Shown one piece after another: positions 42,080 through 53,800 of a DNA stretch of 64,000 nt. Numbering within the stretch: position 1 is the stretch's first letter; each line of letters begins with the position of its first letter. Under the pieces are notes generated by a model. The model saw nothing but the letters and a program-made list of their open reading frames with translations. It was not told the origin of the DNA and did not search any database. A program made the translations under genes and the position numbers. Origin of the DNA: Asterias amurensis (taxonomy: Eukaryota; Echinodermata; Asteroidea; Forcipulatida; Asteriidae); assembly GCF_032118995.1 (NCBI RefSeq), contig NC_092669.1:5827501-5891500 (forward strand), in the 5' to 3' direction.

Positions 42080-42280
42080 AGCCCAATTTCATAAAGTTGC
42101 TTAAGCACAAAAATTAGCGCAGCATGCACAACAAAACTATACTTTTATCAGAATAAGGTTCCCAGCCAAATTATCATAGACGTGTACAATTTGTAACTGG
42201 TATTCCTGCTAATTTCTGCTTGGCTGATATTTTTTTTAAGCAATATTTTTCGGTTAAGTAACTCTTTGAAATTGAGCCCA
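42080..42280. repeat. Family C fold-back element (C4)
   Basis: Starts GCCCAATTTCATAAAGTTGC and ends AGTAACTCTTTGAAATTGAGC; arms share AAGCACAAAAATTAGC-like blocks. Confidence 0.75.
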
Positions 42281-42399
42281 TACAAATTTATGTCATGATT
42301 ATTAAGTGTCAGACATCATGAGTTGACTTCTTCTGAGTAGGCGACGCACGTCTGTTCTCGTGCATTATTATTTCCCCCATGATCCACCATGCTGGCCAC

Positions 42400-43215
42400 A
42401 TGAAGCCTAAGCCAATGAAGCCGAAGTGTTCGAAACAATAGACTGTGCAAGTCTCGCGCAGATTTGAACTTCCGGGACCATTGTGGTCCCAACCTTATGG
42501 AGTTTTACGTTGGGGAGATTTTGTTTCGTCCATTACTTTAGTATAATATAGTTTATGACCATAAAAATGACATATGTTGTTAAAAATGTAATACTAATTA
42601 ACAACATATATAAAAGTAAAAATAAAGTCAACATAATAACGAAGAAAAACCGATATTTCAACTTGACCTCAGGTCAGGTTACTTGTAAAAAATTAAGAAT
42701 TTGTGCCCGTCTCCGATCACGAAACTTACGCAGACGCTTGTTTTGGCCGCGCGGGGTGGAAAGCCTTTTCATTGGTCGCTTAGGCGTCGGCTTCCTCTTT
42801 AAAATGCGTCACGCGTTTATCTAACGCCCTTACGACCATCGTGCGTCCGCGTATAAACCAGCTTTCAGTAGTTTCCGATTCGGGCGTAGATTTACAAAAG
42901 GGGTTTCAAAACATTTAAGATCAAACAAACATCCTTGTCCCAGAGTTTTACTTTTGTCTTTACATAGACTTTAACCGATAATTGTGTATTTGTTTAAAAA
43001 GCTAAAACTAATTTACAAAAACTCTAATAGGTATTTTTGTTGTTCAGATTCGGCATTTAGAAAAAATTAAAGCAAAGATTTGATATATATAAAAATTAGG
43101 TTCTTCAGTTGTCGTGTTTTCTCGCTCCGGTGCGCGCGAGACTTGCACAGTCTATTTCGTCGTCATGTTGTTTATTGTGAAGCCTGAGCCTCTGAGTCGA
43201 AGCCTGAAAATCCCA
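42400..43215. repeat. Loose inverted repeat around 42.4 and 43.1 kb
   Basis: GACTGTGCAAGTCTCGCGC (about 42442) is inverted at about 43127 (GCGCGCGAGACTTGCACAGTC). AGCCTGAAGCCTGAGCC-type repeats follow at 43180-43235. The sequence between shows no gene. Confidence 0.55.
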
Positions 43216-43248
43216 AGCCTGAAGCCTGAGCCTTCGATTCGTAAACGC

Positions 43249-43549
43249 TATAGACCTTTCTTTTGCAACGTCACAGCCCGAGTTTTTGCCAACCCAGATT
43301 GGAAAACTATGGATAGCCGTAAGTGCAAATTGAGAAAAGATCGCTATTTTTGGTAACAATGTAACCAAATTTGTTTATTTTGTTAAAAACAAAACAAATG
43401 ATAATGAGAGGTATTTTTTTTTTATTGAAAGTTTGCAGAAAATGCTGAATTTGGTTAAAACGTCTGTTTTTACGATTGAGTGTTTTACTAACATTCGGCC
43501 GACCATGCCAACCAAGGCGGTTTATTTATCAACAAAAGAAAGGTCTATA
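43249..43549. mobile_element. Terminal-inverted-repeat element of 0.3 kb
   Basis: Ends TATAGACCTTTCTTTTG and CAAAAGAAAGGTCTATA. TA at the borders suggests a mariner-type target. Confidence 0.75.
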
Positions 43550-43593
43550 TGATCTCGCCGCGCCATTTTTTCCCAGCATGCCTTGCTCGATCA

Positions 43594-44923
43594 TAACCAT
43601 TGATCTCCATTATACTGACTGGATAGGACATTGCGCTATGCTGCGTGCATAAACACGCGGCCGAACAATGGCGGCGCAATTCCTTCAAACGGGTAAATTA
43701 ATGTGCACTTGGTCGGGTTTGAGTCTGTCAGTTGAAGTTGTAAATTGAGTATAGAAATGGGGGAAAACATGACGATCGATAGTTTGAAGTATGAAAAAGT
43801 TTCTGATTGAAATGCAAACAAAGCAAACTAATAATACTTTACATGTTTGTCTATCAAATGCCCCTTTATTGGTATTATGATAATGACATTTAAATTTCTA
43901 AACAAAAACTCGGACGAGAAACTGTATTGGGATTCAGGTACATGTTTTGTTTTTTTATTCTTTCAGTTCATTGATAAAATGGCAACAAACCATATAAAGA
44001 GTAAAGACAAAACAAGAGTCGCTCATACAATAAAAAAAATCGAGTAGGCCTATGCAAACTAAGACTAGAGTGAGAACTACTCGCTAAAATCGAGGGAAAA
44101 GAACAAGAAAGATAAAAACAAAATACAATGTGATAATTGAGAGTTGCCTCCATTAACAAATTTAAACTTTTTATTGTTAAGCTTCTATTCATCATGTTAA
44201 TTGAAAAACAATCCCAACAGCAAAACTTCCATAACCGTTTTACTGTTCCGCCAGAAATAAATACTTTTATTTTGGTCACAAATAACGAAGTCGGATATTT
44301 CCGAGATGACTGATCCTCTCAACGAACTTGTATCGTCTGTACCGTCTTAAATGCTACATAATTCGCATACTTGTCGTTTTCCCGATCCTTTTAATTATTG
44401 ATGCTATGACGAGCATCTGTTGAAATCCGGGCTTCCCGTCCTCGTCGATTTCAGAAAACCATCTGTAACGGAGCGAAAACAAAAATAGTATTGCTCGGTA
44501 AAAATAACAAATACTTGGCCTATAATAATTATTTTTATGAAAGATAGTTTAAATTTCCTGCCTAATATTTGTAACGTTAGATATAATAATAATAATATGA
44601 ATCGCTAAAAAAATGCAAAGGCCTACCTACTTATGGAAAGACAATCCCTTTGCCGACTCAGTTTTCCCTCCTCCGGTGATTGACAGCCGCGCACGACTTT
44701 ACCATCAGCATTTTTAGTTTGTTTGATCCGATTCCAATGGTATTAATCCCAAAATGACAATTAAAAGGACGAAAACTTCTCTCTGCTTGCAGCAACTCCG
44801 TTAAAAGTGTACAACGCATTTCGTGTGACGAACGGTCTTTACCCGTTTGAAAAAAAATACGCGCGCGGCCTGCGTTTGGACGCGATGTCCTATCCAGTCA
44901 GTATAATGGAGATCAATGGTTAT
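43594..44923. mobile_element. Terminal-inverted-repeat element of 1.3 kb, no transposase
   Basis: Left end ATAACCATTGATCTCCATTA with ACTGACTGGATAGGACATTG; right end the reverse complement (CAATGGTTAT). A second inner pair is TTCAAACGGGTAAA (about 43684) and TTTACCCGTTTGAA (about 44838). The interior has open frames up to about 100 codons but nothing like a transposase. Confidence 0.7.
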
Positions 44924-45010
44924 ATATGAGAACTAGAGGGCGCACTGGCCTATATTCGCGCTCCGGCGGCCATTTTCTAAGTTGACAAAACTGCATAGAG
45001 TTATATACAA

Positions 45011-45300
45011 GAACTAGAGGGCGCACGAGTGATGCTTCGTGCACAAACGCCACGGGACTGCAAGATGACAAGCGCGTCATTCTGCACGCGCGTTGAATAT
45101 AACTCGATGCAAAACTGGCATCTCACAGCGTGTGTTTGTGCGGCCATTTTGTAAATTGAACAAACAGCATCGCGTGAGAATTCAATAAACAAAACTCAAA
45201 CGTGTATTTCATATTCAACGGGCGTGCAGAATGACGCGCTTGTCATCTTGCGGCCCCGTGGCGTTTGTGCACGAAGCATCACTCGTGCGCCCTCTAGTTC
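45011..45300. mobile_element. Palindromic element, GAACTAGAGGGCGCACGAGT ends
   Basis: About 290 bp with arms of about 100 bp (GATGCTTCGTGCACAAACGC, AAGATGACAAGCGCGTCAT and their complements). The same GAACTAGAGGGCGCAC start also occurs at 44930. Confidence 0.88.
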
Positions 45301-45311
45301 TTCTTTATTAT

Positions 45312-45464
45312 ATGGGTGCATTCGTTTAGCTTCCCTAGGTCGACCCCGGTGTGTGGCGTTTTCTTTTTCCAGGACGAACGTGTCCAGATAATTACCCACG
45401 TTCGTCCTGCAAAAAAAATCCGCTACACACCCGACCCAGGGAAGCTAAACGAACGCACCCATAT
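45312..45464. mobile_element. Family G element (G3)
   Basis: ATGGGTGCATTCGTTTAGCT to AAGCTAAACGAACGCACCCA, complete arms, directly next to the previous palindrome. Confidence 0.88.
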
Positions 45465-45709
45465 AACTCTATGGGCGAGATCGATCACCCCTATGAACGA
45501 GGTTGGAACCAAGTCTATTTAAACGTCGCCCCGGTCGCCCCATAGCAACAAATCGCGCGAAGCGAAGCAGCCGTCGAATGTACCTGCCTATTTTTGTTTT
45601 ACCGTGTACCAGCCTTACTTGACGTCTGGGTATCATTCCAATATGGCGGATGTAAAACCAGCGAGATTGTGTTGATGAAGTGAATTTTGTAAGATATTGC
45701 AACTTGTAA
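45465..45709 (+). promoter_or_regulatory. Candidate promoter and non-coding first exon of LRRC27-like gene
   Basis: A more GC-rich stretch (GTCGCCCCGGTCGCCCC) is followed by TCCAATATGGCGGATGTAAA and, after about 60 bases, a strong donor AACTT|GTAAGTATG near 45708. The first coding exon has a possible acceptor (CATTGTTAG) just before its ATG, which fits a separate 5' UTR exon. No transcript evidence. Confidence 0.25.
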
Positions 45710-46590
45710 GTATGAAACTATCTATTGAGAAATAATGAATAAAAAGACGATGATGTAATGTATGTGTAGGTTACCTACCTAAAAACAATTCATAACCTAG
45801 CTACTTCTAGAAACTTTAAAAGGCTCCCCGTGTTGTGAGTGGTGAGCCAAGTGAAATTATAAAAAATAAACAACATCGTAAAATAGTTAGATTAATTTTG
45901 AAATAGCTCTAGCTGGATAGGTCTCTTGGAGACATTCAATTTGACACCCGGTCATTTGTTGGGGTCGCGTCATGCAAACCCAAGTTACGCCAGGTCAAAT
46001 TTTGTCATTGTTTTCATACATAAAATATTGTGATTTTTTGTAACTGCAAAATTGCAATTATCATTATCAGATTATGTAGCATACAAATGCATGTGAACTT
46101 AAAAAAAAAAAAATTAAATTTGTTTGATTGATTTTTTAAATTAATTTTTGTTATAATTGTATTTTTTTGTTATAATCTTGAATAAATTGTATCGTAGGAT
46201 AGGAGGTCCTGTTTTCGAGGTGTCCCTAAAATCGTGGCAAATCTTTTACCTCTCTGTGCACGATGTAAACAGTCCCTAGATAAACAAATTGTGGTTTTAT
46301 TTGCCAAGCAAAGAGTCTCCTCTCCCTTGACCAAAACTTAGAAACACGCAAGGCTCCACTGGTTACTTGCAATTGTAAAATGCAAAAGGTTTGGTATTTT
46401 AGGCATTTCTACCAAGATACAAAAATATGTCATAATGTTGAGGCCATATACAAATATTTGCCCAGCGAAAAAGTTTCATCAAACACTATTTCAATTCACA
46501 TTCATGATGATCAAATCATGTGACTGAATATTTTGCTGAGTATTCTAGAAATAAAATACAGGTAGGCTTAAAAGAAGCCATGTGCCTTAT
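45710..46590. other. AT-rich stretch, nothing recognised
   Basis: No exon or clear repeat. Confidence 0.4.
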
Positions 46591-46775
46591 ATATCATTTT
46601 CTAATAATTAATAATATTGAGATTGAGATTTTTATTTTTTAACCCTCGTATCAATATTATTATAATGTTAAAACTTAAACATCAGCTTGTTGGGGTTGTT
46701 TTATAATTTCCTGTGCCCTTGTTGTATTTGTTATTGTTTATTGGCCAAATAAAGAATAAGAATAAGAATACATAA
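46591..46775 (+). mobile_element. LINE-like 3' tail
   Basis: TTATTGGCCAAATAAAGAAT followed by an (AATAAG)n tail resembles the 3' end of CR1/L2-type non-LTR elements. No coding part is seen. Confidence 0.45.
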
Positions 46776-47493
46776 AGAAAAAAGAAAAAAGAAAGAAAAA
46801 AATCAGATTTCACACTTTTTATTATTTTTTTTACCATGGTAATTTTAAAAATTTAATAAAAATATATTGTGAATAAAATAAAGACAACTGCTGGCTATAG
46901 AGTCATACACAGAGTCTCAAAGAACACTTGTAGTCACTGCGGATGTTTCTTCCATGTACATGTATGGCTTCACCGGGAAACCATACTTTCTCGTTTGCCG
47001 TGAAAACAGGAAAAACTCAAAACAACTGGGGCTATTTGAAGTCATCGAAGATCGGTGTATGGTGTGAACATTTCAATGTCCATCAAGTTTTAATATATGT
47101 TTGCATACTTCATATAAACAAATGAAGATAATTAGGGCATCGGTTGATATATATGGCATCATTATTTTTTTCCCAATTCAAAGAAAATGGCATAATACCG
47201 TGAAAACTGGTAAGAGGAGGATACAAAACTAAGTCAAATATTGTGTTTTGTTTGGTATTTTGTTCAAGAATAACGTTTGACACTAGTACTGGCCAATCTG
47301 TACGTAAAGCATGACCCCAGCCCGTAAAAGTTTGGAAAATCCCCGTCGTAACGCTGCTTTAAAAGGCGATCGCTTAAGTTAGATAGCTTAAGTTAAGTTA
47401 GCTATAGCTTAATTTAAATTCCACTACTTTGGGTTGTCATTCAGGCAACAATTGCCTCCTTTTATTATATATATTCCAATTTTACGCTTTTCC
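46776..47493. other. Intergenic, nothing recognised
   Basis: AT-rich with short A/AG runs near 46780-46800; no supported gene. Confidence 0.4.
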
Positions 47494-47900
47494 TTAAAGA
47501 CATTGGACACTATTGGTAATTGTCAAAGACTAGCCTTCACAGTTGGTGTATCTCACCATATGCATAAAATAACAAACCTGTGTCGTGAAAATTAGAGCTC
47601 AATCGGTCGTCGAAGTTGCGAGATATTAATGAAAGAAAAAACACCCTTGTCGCACCATGGTCGCACGAAGTTATAACATGTGCTTTCAGATGCTTGATTT
47701 CGAGACCTCAAATTCTAAATCTGAGGTCTTTAAATCAAATTTGTTGAAATTTACTTCTTTCTCGAAAACTACGTCACTTCAGCGTGAGCTGTTTCTCACA
47801 ATGTTTTATACTATCAACCTCTCCCCATTACTCGTTACCAAGTGAGGTTTTATGCTAATAATTATTTTGAGTAATTACCAATAGTGTCCACTGTCTTTAA
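47494..47900. mobile_element. Family A element (A15), complete
   Basis: TTAA (47494-47497), AGACATTGGACACTATTGG; ends GTCCACTGTCT, TTAA (47897-47900). Confidence 0.92.
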
Positions 47901-48527
47901 AATTAACGTACAAATGTGCACATACCAGTCTTTCTTTTCCACCAACACTTCGACAAATTTCGTCTGATTTCTCTGCGATTGGCATAAGTTACAGAAAAAG
48001 GCCATCTTGAAAGAAGATCCGGTTATTTTCATGAATGAACAATGTAACATCAAATAAAATCCAATATCCTTGCGCATGTCTTACACCAGACTGAGCGCTA
48101 CACACCGTGCGACCAACTCGACCTTGTCGCAAAAACCATAGCCAAAATGAGTGATGCGGCGCGAGGGTGCCTCTATAGGTAGTGACTCTCCCTACTTATT
48201 TTAAATACTTTTTTAGTATAAATTATTTAAATAAATAGGGGTCTATATTTTTGGGCCTCTTTGAGAAGTTTAACGCTTAGCCTATACGTTTTTAAAATCA
48301 ACTTGATAGACAAAAGTTTTACGACCGTTAGCCACCATACACAACCACAACTGATTCCCCCAAAAACGTTCGCGCTGTATGATTTTTACACATTTTAAAC
48401 GTTGTTTTATTGTTATTTAATCCCCGATGACGTAATTAGGCCTGTGTTGTCTTCAAAATACTAAGGTTCAACTATCTGTTGAGTTTCAAGGTTCAAATCG
48501 ATCTCAATCTTGAGTTATGCCATAGAT

Positions 48528-49255
48528 AAGCTCAAAAGTTGTTTTTTGATGAAAAAAACAATAAGGCGAACTTTGACCCAGGGTTACGACCCGGAAGTTA
48601 AGGTCGTACGATTTTAGCGTTAACTTTTCAAATGTTGTCCAAGTCTTAATATATCCGATGCCCAGGTATGAACATCATAGCTTTCATATTCGTTGAGATA
48701 CAGCAGCAAGCAAAGAGGTCAGTTTTCAACATTAACAACCTTTTCATGACGTGACGTCATCATTAAAAAAAGTGGCAGTTTCATCTACTCACTATTGCCT
48801 ATCATGTACATAGTAAGTTTCAAGTTTGTACAAGCTTTACTTTTGTTTTAAAGCTCAAAAGTTGTTTTTTGATGAAAAAATATGAAGATGAACTTTGACT
48901 CAGGGTAACGACCTGGAAGTTAAGGTCGTACGATTTTGGCGTTAACTTTTCAAATGTTGCCCAAGTATTTATCTATCCGATGCCAAGATATGAACATCAA
49001 AGCTTTTATATTTGTTGAGATACAGCAACAAGCAAATGGTCATTTTTCAACATTAAAAACCTTGTTATGACGTCATCAATGACGTCATCATTTCAAAAAA
49101 GTGGCGGATTCATCTACTCACTATTGCCTATGTACATAGTAAGTTTTAAGTTTGTACAAGCTTTACTTTCGTTTAAAAGCTCAAAAGTATGTTAGCCGAA
49201 CACCTAAAAAACATAACAATAACAATAGTTGTTCGGCTGTTAGCAGAACACCTAA
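48528..49255. repeat. Two tandem diverged copies of about 325 bp, AACACC tail
   Basis: AGCTCAAAAGTTGTTTTTTG starts at about 48528 and 48851 and a third start is at about 49178. Within each: AAGTTAAGGTCGTACGATTT, CATCTACTCACTATTGCC and AAGTTTGTACAAGCTTTACT. The end has AGCCGAACACCTAAAAA and GTTGTTCGGCTGTTAGC, resembling the 25.6-kb hairpin motif. Confidence 0.8.
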
Positions 49256-49800
49256 AAACAGGATGTGACTGAAGGCTGAGACACTGACAGTATCGCGAGA
49301 ACATCACCAGTGTCGAGAGAATCATTGAGAGAGTTGGATCGCTATCATCGCATCAAACATTCAACAACTTATTTCACAAGTCTAATAATAGGCTACAGAT
49401 TGGAAAAGTAGGGTCTGGACTCTAGAATTTAAAACTATTAAAAATAATAAGGTCTGGAATATTAATTGTTTTCACTGTCTTATAAATTTTTTTTTAAATG
49501 TGATGACATCATCATTCATGAAAAAATGAATCATTTTTTATTTCACACACATGATTAGGAATGATGTATGAATTCCTTTTCATTTGAGAGATTCTAAATA
49601 CATCTAGGGCCTATGAATATTTGTTAAAACTTGAAATGTTGGGGCTATAATTGGCCAACAATGGAGTTTTACAATCTATATCAAAGAGGTCTTGAAAACC
49701 AACATAATTTGACTTGACCACAATTTGATTCGGAATCAGAAGATAAAGCGAAAACAAATCAATTCCACCACTTTTTCAACAAGGATCTATAGACTTTATC
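49256..49800. other. Intergenic, nothing recognised
   Basis: No gene or repeat supported. Confidence 0.4.
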
Positions 49801-50190
49801 TTAAAACCAGTGGACACTATCGGTGATTGTCAAAGACTAGCCTTCACAGTTGGTGTATCTCAATATATGCATAAAATAACTAACCTGTGAAAATTTGAGC
49901 TCAATTGGTCATTGAAGTTGCAAGATAACAATGAAAGAAAAAAACACCCTTGTCACACGAAGTTGTGTGCTTTCAAATGCTTGATTTCGAGACCTCAAGC
50001 TCTAAATCTGAGGTCTCGAAATCAAATTCGTGAAAAATTACTTCTTTCTCGAAAACTACGTCACTTCAGGGGAGCCGTTTCTCACAATGTTTTATACCAT
50101 CAACCTCTCCCCATTACTCGTCACCAAGAAAGGTTTTATGCTAATAGAGAGTTATTTTGAGTAATTACCAATAGTATCCACTGCCTTTAA
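49801..50190. mobile_element. Family A element (A16), complete
   Basis: TTAA (49801-49804), AACCAGTGGACACTATCGG; ends ATCCACTGCCT, TTAA (50187-50190). Confidence 0.92.
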
Positions 50191-50682
50191 AGCCAGTGTT
50201 CAGACTAATTTTTGAATGAAATGACCTGTACATCAAACCATAATAGAAATAAAGTCATTTAGACAGTCTGTGCTACTCATGCACACATTTGTACACTATA
50301 CACTGCACTGGGTTCCAATTTTAATAAAAACGAACACATGAGCTTATCATAATGGAGAAGTTTGGGATTTGTACTTAATCAGGGTCTTCATCATCTACTA
50401 TGCAAGTTAATGTCCGTGTCTGTTTGTGTTAGAAAAGCTCACTTCGCTTGTGGGCCAGGCTGCTACTTTAGCCCATCACACGCCGTATTCTAACCCTAAC
50501 GCGCCGATGGACCTTTTTTTCATATTCAACGCCACCCCCTCCCCCCCCCCCCCCCCCCCCAAAAGTCCTGGTTACGGGCCTGGCCTCGTGAAAGGCCGCC
50601 GAGTAGATCTAAATACAGCTTAAAGTACAATAGATTAACAATAACAAATGATTGTTTGCATTGTTAGGTGTGTTGAACCACA
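50191..50682. other. 5' flank of LRRC27-like coding exon 1
   Basis: Contains a poly-C run (50527-50560). A possible acceptor CATTGTTAG lies about 16 bases before the ATG. Confidence 0.4.
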
Positions 50683-50853
50683 ATGGCCGGAGATGATGAC
50701 CTATCTGAGCTTACTTCAGAGAGAGAGTGTATTGATGAAGATGTTCTCAATGTGATAGCAGTAGCTAATGCTTTGGGTTCAATAACACTAGATATCAGCA
50801 GGAGAGGTCTGACCCATATCCCTCATCAAGTGTTTCTTCTGCAGCATGTAGAG
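50683..50853 (+). CDS. LRRC27: LRRC27-like exon 1
   Basis: ATG in good context (ACAATGG). Encodes an acidic N-terminus (MAGDDDLSELTSE) and the first LRR strand. Ends E|GTACTG in phase 0; the frame runs on for three codons into the intron before a stop. Confidence 0.82.
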
Positions 50854-53800
50854 GTACTGCAATAACAGCAAGGCCCAATTTCATAGAGCTGCTAAGCGCA
50901 CAAATTTGCTTAGCATGACGTTGTTGCCTTGATAAAACAGGATTGGCAACCAAATTTTCACATGAGTTTCAGGATAGGCAAACAAGATCTGAATACCAGT
51001 AACAAGCAATGTGCAACACATGGAAATTTGGTTGGTAATCCTGTTTTTATCAAGGAAGAAATTTCATAATTAAGCAAATGTTTATGCTTAGCTAGCAGCT
51101 CTATGAAATTGGGCCCATGTCAAGTTAAATTTCAAAGCTGCAATCATCACTCTAGACTTGTTCAAGTAAATTATTCCCTGCTCAATATTGAACTAAATGT
51201 GACCACCTGTTCTTTTACGAACGAAACACGACTCAAAAGTTTTAATGTGTTGATTGCCGCTTTATTGGAATTTATGTTATAGATTTAGTTAGAACATTTG
51301 TAGGCAATTCTCAGTCAGCATAATTATCATAACACTTTGTTTAATTTTGTCCAACAAGTGCAATTGACATGATTCACTCTACACATCAAACAAGCTACCA
51401 CTATCTCAAGTTTCAAGACTCTTCTCAAAATATTACTGTTCAATTCATCGTGTATACATAATTATTCTTTTGTTCTTCTGAGCGCTTTGAGACTTTCTTT
51501 TGTAGGTGTTATGCACTATAAGACTATAGAAATGCACTTTGTTTGGCCCAGAGTTTCTGTTCACTTTACAGGCTTGAACCTAACTTTGTTGAGAAGTTTT
51601 TTTTGAACTTACATGGAGCACCAGAATTAAAATGATGGCAGTGGATGCCTGTTTAGTTCAAATCCATGCCCGATTCACAACCTTAAAGGCAGTGGACACT
51701 ATTGGTAATTACTCAATATAATTATCATCATAAAACCTTCCTTGGTGATGAATAATAGGGAGAGGTTTATGGTATAAAACATTGTGAGAAACGGCTCCCT
51801 CTGAAGTGCCATAGTTTTTGAGAAAGAAGTAATTTTCCACGAATTTGATTTCGAGACCTCAGATTTAGAACTTGAGGTCTCGAAATCAACCATCTAAACG
51901 CACACAACTTCGTGTGGCAAGGGTGTTTTTTTTCTTCTTTCATTACTATCTCGCAACTTCGATGACCGATTGAGCTCAAATTTTGACAGGTTAGTTATTT
52001 TATGCATATGTTGAGATACACCAACTGTGGAGGCTAGCCTTTGACAATTACCAATAGTGTCCACTGCCTTTAAATAGGCAAAACAAGTGTTCCTTGTTTT
52101 GTGTTTTCAATAAACAAACAATTTAGCCAGTTTTTGAAATCCTAGAATTAAAACCGATTTTGATTTTTCTAATTGTTTGTTGTTATTTTTTGTTGACAGT
52201 ATGTTTATTTGGAGGGTAATGACATAAGCCATGTTCCAAGTCAGTTGTTTGAAATGCAGGTTAATCTGAAGTGGCTTGATTTGAGAAACAATCAGTTAAA
52301 GGAGTTGCCAACATCCATCAAGGAGCATGGGTAAGTTGCACGGTTGTTTTAAACTGTGGAGGCTAGCCTTTGACAATTACCAATAGCGTCCACTGCCTTT
52401 AAATAGCCAAAACCAAGTGTTCCTTGTTTTGTGTTTTCAATAAACAAACAATTCAGTTAAAGGAGTTGCCAACATCCATCAAGGAGCATGGGTAAGTTGC
52501 ACGGTTGTTATAAAGTGTAAAACGTTACAGAAACAACTTTAAAGTTTGAAGTTTGAATAAATACTTACTGTCTGCTTTAATTTGTTTTTATTTTGATTGT
52601 AGATGTTTGAAGACTCTACTTCTTGAAGGTAATCAACTGAAAGAGTTGCCATGTGAACTAGGTAAGCATAATATTCAGAGTATTTAGTATTAGATAGTGT
52701 ACGAGTGTAATGGAAGACCCAATGAAGATCTGGGTTCACAGGTATGGGGCCAATTTCATAGAGCTGCTTAAGCAAAGCATGCTTAAGCAAGAAAATAGCT
52801 CGCTTATTTTACATATGTTACTGGCCAAAATTTCCTGCCATATACATTGCTTATGACTAGTATTAAGCTGGTGTTTACTAAGCATTACAATTGAGTGGAG
52901 TCTTGGCCGGTAATCTGATATTACTAAGCAATGAATTTTTTGCTTTTAAGCAGCTCTATGAAATTGGGCCATGGACCCTCAGATCTGTGTATACTATAGC
53001 TGAAAAAAATGCGTAAGCATTTGATTATTTCACGATGATTTCTCAAGTAAGCAGGAAATGTTACGGTGAGCATGCACGTTCACCATTGATTTGCAATGTT
53101 ACATTACCGCGAGTTATCAAGTATTTACCCTTGCTTACGGTAAACAGCTTTATGAAATAGAAATTCTGCCAAGGGATGCTCCGTAAGCACAAAACGGCTG
53201 CTAACATGTTTGATGAAATTTGGCCCTGGGCCAATTTTAAACTGCTTAACGGTCACAACAATGTTCTGCTTACGCTAGCAGAATTGCAAGTGTAATTGTA
53301 CTTCAACGGTGTACTTCACAGGCTAGAATGAAAATGAGGCTGCTAGCTTGCACCTTGAGTCACTATGGATTTATATTCGTCATTTGCTTGACAGTGAGCG
53401 CTGGTAGATTAAAGGCAGTAGACACTATTGGTAATTACTCAAAATAATTACTAGCATAAAACCTTTTCTTGGTGGCGAGTAATTGGGAGAGGGTGATGGT
53501 ATAAAACATTGTGAGAAACGGCTCCCTCTGAAGTGCCATAGTTTTCAAGAAAGAAGTAAATTTTAAACGCACACAACTTAGTGTTGCAAGGGTTATTTTT
53601 CTTCATTATTATCTCGCAACTTCGATGACCGATTGAGCTCAAATATTCACAGGTTTGTTATTTAATGCTTATGTTGAGATACACCAACTGTGAAGGCTAG
53701 TTTTTGACAATTACCAATAGTGTCCACTGCCTTTAACATGTCTTTTTCTATGTTTACAGTAACATACAGCAGTGCTATGAAATGGAAATCACACTATGTG

